From NCBI GenBank assembly GCA_021234155.1, contig JAJEKV010000021.1, forward strand, positions 14,815,760 through 14,879,759: 64,000 nt of DNA, read 5' to 3'. Source of the DNA: Isoetes taiwanensis. Its lineage: Eukaryota > Streptophyta > Lycopodiopsida > Isoetales > Isoetaceae. The number at the start of each line of letters is the position of its first letter. The stretch's first letter is position 1. Of this stretch, positions 55,501 through 64,000 are shown in pieces. The position numbers were made by a program, and so were the translations under genes. The notes under the pieces were generated by a model. It saw nothing but the letters and a program-made list of their open reading frames with translations, was not told the origin of the DNA and ran no database searches.

Positions 55501-56018
55501 TATCTACCCCCCCCCAAAGCCTAGATTTCCCTGCCAATCTCCCCCCGCCACGTGGTATACCCGAGCGTGTGGGGCGATGGAGGTACTGAGGCCCACGTGG
55601 ATATAGCATGTATTGTTAATGATATTGATTTTATTATTCCTTATATACCCTTGCTTCCATTTCGAGTTGGGCCTGTGGGATATTTCCCAGGTTTTGACAA
55701 AAACCCTAATCTTCTAGAACTGCTAAGATCCGGCAAATTTGTCTGAAACAACCTCTCAATCATTACCTTAAGACGTCGGATTGGCTATTGCACACCAAGA
55801 ACCTATCAGATAAGCGAAAAAACAAAATTCCGGCACGGATTTGCCAAGAATATAGCTAAACAGTGGAATTCAAGAAGGGGTTTTGTTCTCAGAGAATTTT
55901 TCGAGGGCTTTGAGGCGAAAGACGAATCGATTGCTTTGAAGAAAGACCGGTTCATACATCTGGAGCTTGAATCTGCCTTCCAAACATGAGATTTTGCATG
56001 AATTATTGATAAATTTGT
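52504..56018 (+). repeat. Duplicated flanking segment, copy B
   Basis: Counterpart of 36512-40041, following the 3' LTR. It shows more small indels in its ORF part (53.5-54.3 kb). At 56018 it continues into unique sequence (agattacttgattgtctacc) where copy A is fused to the LTR, which marks the duplication breakpoint. Confidence 0.95.
52588..53850 (+). pseudogene. Exon-like ORF series with Cys/His segment, copy B
   Basis: Same segments as copy A: MSHQEHNENDQSASNMGT, HAKANEYRTAELLRLRAMED, TNLDKNEFERDWPNKRGKYK, YELVKEMPVNYASRKWRQGS-type and YRHCAWC..., with additional frameshifts in the Cys-rich part. A pseudogene by any reading; the sequence is useful for comparing rates of decay. Confidence 0.45.
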
Positions 56019-56912
56019 GCAGATTACTTGATTGTCTACCTTTTTTCATCCTGTGCCCAAGACTTAGAGCTTGGGATTATTATTATTTGCCTGTGTGATT
56101 CTGAGTTGAATGAAAATCCGAACCTTGTTGACAAATTTGTGAATGCTTCCTATTGATTTTGTGTCAGACATCCTATCTGTACAACACTTATGAGAAAGAA
56201 AAACGCAGAAATATTGTATACAAGTATATGTAGCATTGGTTCATGATATTTAGAACGTTTGTCCATTAATAGTAGTTTAAACCTGCATCACTAGGCCCTT
56301 GATCTGTTCTCATGACTCCATAATTACATTATGCCCAAGTAACCTGCATCTAATTACTTGCATAAGCATTGCCTGCATTGCCATTACTTCAAATAGCATA
56401 AGAGTCAAGCCAAAAATCAAAATTCCAAAGAAGTTACATATCTTTCTGCAAAAAAGCATTCTTGAATACTGTGTGCAGACATTCTGAAGAGGGATTGAAG
56501 CATCAAATCTCAAAAAGAAGTTGCCCTTATCGAGTTTGAAAATTTTACTCTCTGCCAGGGATATTGACCAAATATTGACCTGGTCAGGGATGCAATTTTG
56601 ACAGGCTTGCTCTAATCAAAATCTATCTGACTTCTTACCAACATCCTTCAAGGTCTTGTGCAGCTTTTCAAGAATCGTGAGTAAAGTCCCTTTTGTTTGC
56701 ATTTGGCATGTATTCTTGCAAGGCAGATTTTTTTCTCTTTAGGGAAAGCTGTTCATAATCACTGTTCGAGCATTTTTCTTGGGCTTTTTTTCACTCAGAG
56801 TGTTTGCCTCAAGCAACCTGGAGGTTCTAAACCACTGAGGTTGAAGGTTTTGTCAGGAACACCTTCAACATTTTGGAGGTCCTACCGAGATCATTTCCTG
56901 GAATTTGAACTC
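56019..56912. other. Right flank of the duplication; leader-like sequence before a gag fragment
   Basis: No intact gene. It runs into the gag-like frame at 56913 and might be the 5' UTR of that retroelement; I found no PBS. Confidence 0.4.
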
Positions 56913-57300
56913 ATGGCTCCCAGGAGAACTAATGAAGCACCTGAGCATGCTGAAGCACAGGAGAATCATGAAGCCTCTGATGCAGCACCAGGAGTGAGTA
57001 TACAAGCAAACACGGGTATGCCTTGTCATTACTTTGAATTGAATATGCCAATTCCTGTTCCTACTTTTGATCCAGCCATGAATGCTAACCATTTTCTGAA
57101 AACTTTTGAGGAGTACTATCAAGAATATGGACACAAGAAAGGTTGCAAATTTTCTGAGTTTAAAAAGTGTTTCAAGAATGATGAGGTCAGGGCTTGGCTT
57201 GAATATGTTATGAGTTTAGGAGCTAACTCTTGGGATGAATTGGTTCTCGGTTTCATTCAATCCTTACGTCTAGTATTTGGCCACCTTTGTGCTGCCTCGA
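56913..57300 (+). pseudogene. Gag fragment of another gypsy-type element
   Basis: MAPRRTNEAPEHAEAQENHE, then IPVPTFDPAMNANHFLKTFE, FSEFKKCFKNDEVRAWLEYV and LGANSWDELVLGFIQSL. The 'F..FL..FEE..' and 'W.E......SWDELV..F' spacing is that of retrotransposon Gag. It is cut at about 57300, where sequence coding on the minus strand begins. Confidence 0.65.
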
Positions 57301-57302
57301 CT

Positions 57303-58991
57303 TCAGGTCGCACAATCAAATATTGGTCGTTCCTTCAGATCCATCTTGGGATCATATGGAGCAAGTCCATAATACTTGGAATGCTCCTTTTTAGGTCTAA
57401 CACAGTGTTCTTTCTCTTCCTCTTCCTCTTCAGACTCCTTTGTCATCAAGTGGATTGGCTGCTGATCAGGTTGGAATTGACCATGGTCGAGCCTCCATCG
57501 GCTTTGAGGTAGCCAACCCTCTCTAAGGACAGTTTGATTGTGTCCAAACTCCCCAAAAATGTATGAACTTCGCTCCAATACTCAACAAGGGCTTTGTTGC
57601 AGGCTCTCCTCTCTGGTGCAATGTGTCTGCTAAGGATTTCTGCCAGTACTTTATATTCTCTATTATCCCTTCCATAGTTCGCTCACAGGCCTTCACTTCC
57701 TCTAATGGTTTCATAGCCTTAGGCTCTCCTATTGGCACCATTGGTTCACACATTCTCTTTCCAAATCAATATATCCTTATCTTCCAGTTTCCACATAGGA
57801 TCTCCAGCCCTCATCTTATATTGCATTATTGACTTTCCATTTTTTATCCAAAACCTAAATTGTAAAGGAGCACTATGTCTAATAATCACGAGCATAACCC
57901 TCCATGAACTCTTTCCAGTCGAGGACTTCTATGTATCAATGAATCAATAGGAGGAGGTTAAAAACACTGCTTAAATAGCTCCAAAAGTCTCGGATAGGTG
58001 GTGACATCATTTTTTTACAATTTGATCCTGTAATGCCCAAACATTGCATCAATGTCTTCATGAGTGTGTCCAGACATCAAATAACCAACATAGACCATTT
58101 CAAACACTCCAAGCCATGTAAGATACGGCAAACATGCAAATAAGTATCTATTTTTAATCTGGCTAGCACAGTTGTCAAGTTGCAAGAGCAGGTTCTTAGG
58201 TAGTCGTTGCCCCGGTATTTTCACATAAATTGCAGGTGCTGACCTATTCATCCTTCCTATCGCCAAATCCTCTAGTTTCATGGGAGCAATATTGTGCAAA
58301 GCCTTGAGGAGATGTTGCAACAGCCAAGAAGAATGCACATCTCCATTAAAACTATGCTCCAACCTGCGCAAAGCTTTTGCAATGCTACCAACATGGAAGT
58401 TTGGGCCATCACTCCATAACTCTAATGTGAAATGGCCATGATGCACTGCTCCCTGGCCATGAGTTATGAATCCAGCTAATGATATTTGCAATGGAAAGGA
58501 TCTTGCAACAGACTTTAGTATAGCCCTAAATTGAGACAAGCAGGTCTTCTGTTGATAATGCATAGAAAATTCTCTGGTTCCGTTGTAAACCAGCATCTCC
58601 ACATCCAATATGTTGACTGACATGACATCTGCTCCATCGTGTGAATTCTCATGTCTTTATGGACAGCTGACCTTTTCACCTCACGCTTTGACTTCTCGAA
58701 CTTATCTAGCAACTCAATGCATATATTGCAATTTGAGAAGTTGTTATGTTGCATGCTCTTCACTGAAAAATGTTTGGTCCAGAGCTTGCTGAAGGCTGAC
58801 TATGAGATCTTGTCTAGTTTCATTTCCTCTAGAAGATTGTTGATCATTTGTAACATGGTTGTCTGCGTGAAATATCCAGGCAACATTGAAATTATTTTTC
58901 TGCACCCATCTTCATCAACTGCACTTTTGTGAGGCATACTCTCAGCATGATAATTAACAAACGTCTCGAATAGGCTCTGAGCTGCAAGCAC
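57303..58991 (-). pseudogene. DUF7869-like protein fragment
   Basis: The best frame, 58623-58015 on the minus strand (202 codons), contains GAVHHGHFTLELW, LPKNLLLQLDNCASQIKNRY and VGYLMSGHTHEDIDAMFGHY. The LQLDNC..NKN and GHTHEDIDA blocks are hallmarks of the DUF7869 family, frequent in non-seed plants and some animals and often linked with mobile DNA (from memory). An upstream frame gives FSNCNICIELLDKFEKSKRE, a CxxC region that precedes the domain in this family; a downstream frame gives GEPKAMKPLEEVKACERTME. Frame changes separate the three. The biochemical role of the family is unknown to me; the Asp and His residues suggest metal binding. Confidence 0.6.
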
Positions 58992-59060
58992 TCTGGGGGT
59001 TGTCCTAACCTTTCCTTGATTACCATGCCAAACTATTTGAGCACCCCTCTTTTGGTTCTG

Positions 59061-59470
59061 TGTGATGTTCTAGGGAAATATACGCCATAAATACGTATAT
59101 TTCCAGGTCCGTCACTATACAAGTCTATCTTCATAGCCTTGTATACCATAGATTGTGGCACTAGGGGGCATGACTAAGTTATTCATATAACTTAGCCAAC
59201 CTTAGGTTAAGACCATTTTCCACGTGGCCTTAACCTATTGGGCATCCGCCACACGGACTTACCCTATTGGAGCCACGTGGCATAACATGTGAACCCTAAT
59301 CTATAAAGGCCTAAACCCTAACCCTAGGCCTCTTTTCTGGCTCCAACAGTCTGGGAACCTTCTTCGCGCTCGAAACTCTGTTTCGAGAACCGTCTGCTGT
59401 GGCACAGCATAGCATGGCAGCCCCCTGTCAAGGGTTAGAGATAAGTGCAATTTGATCATTGTATAATGTA
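59061..59470 (+). mobile_element. 5' part of a related gypsy LTR
   Basis: Starts tgtgatgttctaggg, parallel to tgtgacgttccagca of the chromovirus LTR. It is followed by a perfect 11-bp-stem hairpin (ggaaatatacg / cgtatatttcc, 59074-59104), an aaccctaatctataaaggcc region (TATA-like, ~59290) and tctggctccaacagtctggg similar in layout to the LTR TATA/R region. The rest of the LTR is not found; the sequence after 59470 is AT-rich and unrelated. Confidence 0.6.
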
Positions 59471-59953
59471 ATTCAGACTATGGATGTTATAAGATATGTT
59501 GTGATCTTCTGTTAAAGTTTTTTAATATCATCATATGTTCCTTGATTGCTGATTGGAATTACATGTAATTCTAGTACAATACGTCTAAAACTATAGAACC
59601 TACATTTTTTACTTTTTCTAATTAGAAAAAATAGTCAAGTGCAAGCTTAAATGAATACTTAATTCAAAAGTTTCGCCAAGTCCAAATACATATAAATGTA
59701 ATGTTAATAATAACTTTAGCCAAAGATATATCATAAAATACTGTAAGATTTTAGAAAATAGCCAAACCATTTTTTATGAAAAAATATATAATGTGCTTAA
59801 TTTTTTCCTAACCATACTTTACATCTTGTAGCATCTTTTATCAGAGGTCTGAGCAGTAGACCAAGAGTATACAGGAAGATGCTTAAGATCCAAAAATAAG
59901 AAGGCTTTGACACGATACATAAGGCTTTCACTAAGGACACTGAAATTGCAGAT
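59471..59953. other. No gene recognised
   Basis: AT-rich, without ORF or repeat structure that I can support. Confidence 0.5.
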
Positions 59954-60498
59954 ATGATTTCTTACTTACCAGATGATATGCACTCACCTCATGATCCTTT
60001 CTTTTCAGATTATGAGCAAGACTACATGGGACCAGGACCTGTACCAGTTTATGCTGTTCAGAAGGAAAAGAAAAAAAAAATGGAGGATACTGAGGGTCTT
60101 GTAGCAGATGTGAGAGCTGAGATAACCAAAGTGTCAGAGGCTCTGGTTGAGGTGACCACGCAACTTCAAGAGATGAAGAACGTCACTGTTCAAGACACAC
60201 CCATTCTTCTGATTAATGCTGATACAGGCCTTGTACAAAATGTGGTAAAAAGGGGCATTTTGGTAAGGAATGCCCTATCTGTGCATTTTGCAAAGCTGTG
60301 GGACATTATGAGGATAGGTGTAGTGTAAAAGAGTATTTTGCTAGACAAGAAAAATCTAAATCTAATGAGCAAAATGCTTCCATCAGATTTGTGCAGGAGA
60401 TTGAAGAACAGAAGGAAATTATGGCTGTGCATACAAGAGGAATGAACAATGCAAAGGAGAAAAGCCAGCACAAGCCAATGAGGATGTCAATGCTGTGA
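59954..60498 (+). pseudogene. Tat-like gypsy Gag C-terminal part with two zinc knuckles
   Basis: A first frame gives MISYLPDDMHSPHDPFFSDY and a coiled-coil-like VADVRAEITKVSEALVEVTT. After a frameshift near 60210: CTKCGKKGHFGKEC and CAFCKAVGHYEDRC, two CX2CX4HX4C knuckles in tandem, then SVKEYFARQEKSKSNEQNAS. Zinc knuckles bind retroelement RNA during packaging. Confidence 0.8.
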
Positions 60499-61855
60499 GA
60501 CACAAGGAAATCGAGCAAAATATGGTTATGCCTCCTCCCCCTATTCAGAAATATTTGAAAAAGGATAAAGATAGTGAGGATTTTGAGTATTTGCTTAAAA
60601 ACTCTAAAATTAGTGTTGACTTGTTGACTTTGCTCAAAATAGCTCCATCCTACAAGAAGAAGGTACTCAATTTGACCAAAGAAGTAAGAAAATCTTAACC
60701 AAGGTCCTGTTAGATAGAGGATCACCTCTGAATGTTATGCCTCATCATGTTATGAGAATGTGTGGCCTTGAGATAGATAAGAAGGCTCCAACGGTTTTAA
60801 AATCCTTCTCAAACACAAAAATCAGTCCTGTAGGGATAGTCAGCAATGTACCAATTGATGTGGAAGGTATTGTTGTTGCAGCTAACTTTGTTGTGGTTGC
60901 TTTTGAAGGGATAGAAGAAAAATCAGATATTTATGATTTGCTTTTGGGAAGGAAGTGGCTTTCTACAATTGATGCCAGACCTGTTTGGTCAAAAAGGGAA
61001 TGCACTATCTCCAATGGTAAGAAAAAGGTAACACTCTACAACAAAGTAGGCGAATTTGAAGTCTTAAACTTCATAGAAGAAGACATGCTGCTCTCAAATC
61101 CATGCTGCCTAAATAAGAAAATTTTGCTTACTTATAGTTTGATGGTGGTGTTTCCAAAAGACTTAGTATTGCTTCTTCTGCTGCTATCCTCAAAGATTCA
61201 TCTAATAGATTGCTTGCAAAAGTAGGCAAAATTTTTCCTAATGCAACCTCAAATATGGCAGAATATAAGGCTCTAATAGCAGGACTCCAAGAAGCTAAGA
61301 ATTTGAGTATTGATGAAATTGTTATCTTTGGAGATTCTCAGCTTGTTTGCAAGCAAATATTGGGGGAATACCAGGCCAAAAATGAAGACATGATCTCACT
61401 CAGGAACCAAGCTTTGGGAGAATTAAAAAACTTCAAGACCTGGAGACTATCTCACATGCCAAGGGAACAGAACTCTGAAGCTGATGCATTATGTAGAAGT
61501 GTTTTGCTTGAGCATTTGGCTGAGGGAGCAATTCAAGAAGAGGAACTGGAGAAAAAAGACCTGCAATAGCTCTATCCTATTCTGGTAATCAATGCAAGTG
61601 AGGAGAAACAGGTAAAGAAAGTTAAGTTGAAACAAAAGGGTCTAGATAGAGTTCTATATGTTGGTGACTTGTTCAAAGAAGAGGATAATACCTTTGTTAC
61701 TAAATTTTCTGATGATTGGAAGGATATTTTTGCCTGGGACTATGATGAGTTAGTTGATGTTGATAAGAGGATATGTAGAAATGTGAGAAATTCCCCTCCC
61801 ATGGCGAATCCATCACCACGGAAAGGCCCTCCGTCTGACTCGGACCACTTGTGAT
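60499..61855 (+). pseudogene. Tat-like Pol remnant: protease, archaeal-type RNase H, pre-RT linker
   Basis: Protease region from ~60700: LLDRGSPLNVMPHHVMRMCG (active site DRG where DTG/DSG or DGG is usual) and YDLLLGRKWLSTI. After a frameshift near 61130: FDGGVSKRLSIASSAAIL, TSNMAEYKALIAGLQEAK, IFGDSQLVCKQI and EADALCRSV, giving the D-E-D-D residues of an RNase H of the 'archaeal' type known from Tat elements. Then GLDRVLYVGDLFKEEDNTFV and DIFAWDYDELVDVDK, a block that normally lies just before the RT. No RT follows; the sequence is cut at the LTR on the opposite strand. Stops and frameshifts show decay. Confidence 0.8.
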
Positions 61856-61883
61856 GGCCAAGTGTCTGGGTGAAGGACGCGGA

Positions 61884-63327
61884 TGTGTCATTCGTCCCAC
61901 GCTTTCTATGGGAATCCTATATAGCGGAAGCGTATATACATGTTAGCACCTAGCAACAATACTAATAAATAATATACCACCACGAAGGGTGGCCCATCAT
62001 CATCAATACAACTGACAACAGAATACCGACATAACAAAGGAAATACACCATAACTAAGGGCTCTACCCCGGGCTCAGACTCCATGGGGGCGACTGACGGT
62101 CAGGGCCTCAAGATAACAGCAGACAGAGGTATAACATGGCGTTGGCTGGCATAAGGCAATGGCTAGGGTAGTCCACTCCATCCGCCCCTCCTGTGCACAC
62201 TTTGCACAGGAGGGGCAGATGGAGACATCCGGAGACGCAATCCCAAGGAATCACCCTTCGGGACTACTCCGGGTTACATCTCCCCGGTCCGATGAGGCAG
62301 GTCAGAGAGGCGTCTCCTCCCCGAGCATGACGGATCCCTGGGTGTGCTAGAGAACACGTGCCGCATCAGCGACCCCCGCATCCGTACCCGACTTACTCCC
62401 CTAAATCTAAAGGTCAGCTCACCAACCCGTTCGAGTCCAGGACGGCCATCTATGTCTATGACTCACACCCTCCGGCCCAGAGAGTGTCAGGCCCATACCC
62501 GGCCCACACACAGTGACCGGCTATAAGCCTAGCACACTATAGGAGTCCTGTAGCCGCGCTAGGCAAGACCCCACCCCCGATTCACCATCATACTCGTTAT
62601 CTGGTGCTGAACCACATCATAGCATCCACAGCCAGGTTGGCTCTTGTGCACAGGCCGCATTTACTGGGTTTTAAGGGTTTTATCTAGGAGCATCTCTACT
62701 TCTAGATGGCCTTTAGGTCTCTACCCCCCTTTTACCCATACAACACAGGGGAAACAGAAAGAAAGCTATTCTTATACATCTATACATCCATAGCTTTGAA
62801 TAGAACATAAAATAGAGATTAACCATATATCTATTCATACAAGGGTTACCTAGCTACCTTCTGAGCATCAAGGGTTAGTCCTATGACTATCTAGGAATCC
62901 AAGCTATCTACGTACTAATTGGGATCATAGCTAGCTCTACTATCTCTCTGGTTCTCCATCCTTCTGGCTGGAACAGGGTGGAACAACAGCTCCTTCTCCA
63001 CCAACCTCCCCCAATTCAAATTGGGGCAAATGGGGGTATAAAACCCCAATTTGGGTCCCAAGTTAGCAACTCTCTCTTGCCCAATCGATTTGGGCCAGGT
63101 GGCAACTCCCAATTGGTTAATGTTAACTAATTTAATATTTTAGCTCTCTTTAATATTAGGTTAAGCCCTAAATTCGAATTAGGGTTTTGGGTTAGGTTTC
63201 CACCTTAATAATTAATTATTAACATAGCTAACCTTAGCTTATGAATAATTAATGTGCCCTTAATTATTCATAGTGACGTGTCATGTATTTATACTTAAAA
63301 AGGTGTATAAATACGTGGAACGTCACA
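61884..63327 (-). mobile_element. LTR of a related gypsy element, minus strand
   Basis: Read on the minus strand: TGTGACGTTCCACG at 63327 to GAATGACACA at 61884 (1444 bp). It is preceded by a PPT (aaggtggggaga, complement at 63328-63340), so it is a 3' LTR whose internal region lies beyond 63340. It shares with the chromovirus LTR the GGTAGAGACCTAAAGGCC... GATGCTCCTAG block (complement ~62650-62730), catgtatatacgcttccgc near its end, and a perfect 10-bp-stem hairpin at its start (63285-63314). Confidence 0.85.
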
Positions 63328-63363
63328 TTCTCCCCACCTTGAAAATGATGATGTCCTCAGCAT
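63328..63363 (-). promoter_or_regulatory. Polypurine tract and pre-PPT hairpin, minus strand
   Basis: On the minus strand: gatgctgaggacatcatc (imperfect hairpin), atttt, then caaggtggggagaa next to the LTR start. Same order as at 50883-50918. Confidence 0.75.
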
Positions 63364-64000
63364 CACGAGTGTTCCTACTTTGGGCCAACATATGGCATGT
63401 TGGAGGCAAGTCTCCCCACTTTTAAGAGGTAACGTGAAATTATAAGTCACATAGACATTGTCATGTTCAAAGCGATTAAGTTTGAAATGACTTGTAATGT
63501 GCAATTTAGAATTTTGCGTTATAAAAGATAAAGGTATAGATCAGACATGATCATCGTTTAGGACCGTCGAAAGTGAACAGTCAAGATTTGTGGAGGTCTC
63601 ACTGTTTTCACAGTATACCTAATTTAGAATTCATTGCCTGTACACATAGATGTAACTAATTATATGTTATAAACGGGTATAGATATAAAGAACTTCTAGT
63701 TATTCTTTTAATATAAGACACAATTATTCTATCATTATTTACTACAAGTCATTCTAATGCCCCTCACATTTATACTTATCCTTTAGTATAATTATATATT
63801 GTATTGTATCTGACATTTTTTTACCTATATACTTTAATTAGAGACACAGGTTCTTCATCATTTATTATTCATAACGTTGTTATAACATAATCTAAGTCTC
63901 GTTATTCCCTCAGAAGTTTGTGTAAGACATACATAATTATCTCCTTTCGATTATCTTTAATGTTTCCACACTCACACTATTCTAGTCTATCTTAACCATA
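63364..64000 (-). other. 3' end of the internal region of a minus-strand gypsy element; no ORF
   Basis: By position it is the 3' UTR of the element whose LTR is 61884-63327. It is AT-rich with no supported coding frame up to the window edge. Confidence 0.45.

Noticed and set aside
59300-59330. Telomere-like repeat (ccctaaaccctaaccctaggcc)
   Set aside because: Only two to three irregular units within an LTR; no array.

Overview
The window is nuclear DNA of a land plant. Evidence: a spliced gene whose best match is the plant CRAL-TRIO family typified by Arabidopsis AT3G10210, a Ty3/gypsy primer site complementary to plant initiator Met-tRNA, a plant-type L1 LINE whose ORF1 has a DUF4283-like domain, a Helitron Rep fragment and a DUF7869-like gene. 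The density of old, nested transposons and the single intact host gene point to a large, repeat-rich genome. The content looks more like a fern, lycophyte or bryophyte than a small-genome angiosperm, but I cannot fix the clade from sequence alone.

Layout: 0-4.4 kb holds broken gypsy pieces, an inverted pair of LTR fragments (a ~0.87 kb foldback) and a Helitron Rep fragment on the minus strand. 4.9-5.8 kb holds the only intact host gene (three exons, 197 aa). 6.9-15.7 kb is one near-complete minus-strand L1-type LINE with a 17-bp target duplication. It is itself invaded by a MULE (10-bp TSD), a hAT-type MITE (8-bp TSD) and a short SINE-like piece. 16.8-23.6 kb is a diverged direct duplication of a non-coding or pseudogenic segment; one copy carries an extra 863-bp insertion. 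23.6-30.3 kb is mostly non-coding, with microsatellites, a TTAA-flanked MITE and retroposon 3' ends. 30.4-34.8 kb is a protein-kinase-like pseudogene split by a second, 5'-truncated LINE.

34.9-56.0 kb is organised by one gypsy/chromovirus insertion event followed by tandem duplication. It contains a solo LTR with perfect TSDs, a 3.5-kb flanking segment, a 5'-truncated 5' LTR, PBS, a 10-kb internal region, polypurine tract, 3' LTR, and a second copy of the flanking segment. 56.9-63.4 kb holds further gypsy debris (gag, Tat-like gag/protease/archaeal-type RNase H, LTRs on both strands) and a DUF7869-like gene fragment.

The most striking content is inside the chromovirus. Between its primer binding site and gag there are about 4.4 kb of extra sequence with two accessory ORFs. 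The first encodes a histone H3-like protein: the N terminus is MARTKQTAR, identical to the H3 tail, then comes a ~320-residue charged linker, then a C-terminal H3 histone fold with some CENH3-like residues. The second ORF is unknown. Each is preceded by a pair of 67-bp hairpin repeats and a TATA box ~110 bp before its ATG, so the element seems to carry two promoter-plus-gene cassettes. The same element ends its integrase with a chromodomain, a fold that usually reads methylated H3 tails. The copy is decayed (in-frame stops and frameshifts in every ORF), so any activity must be sought in younger relatives.
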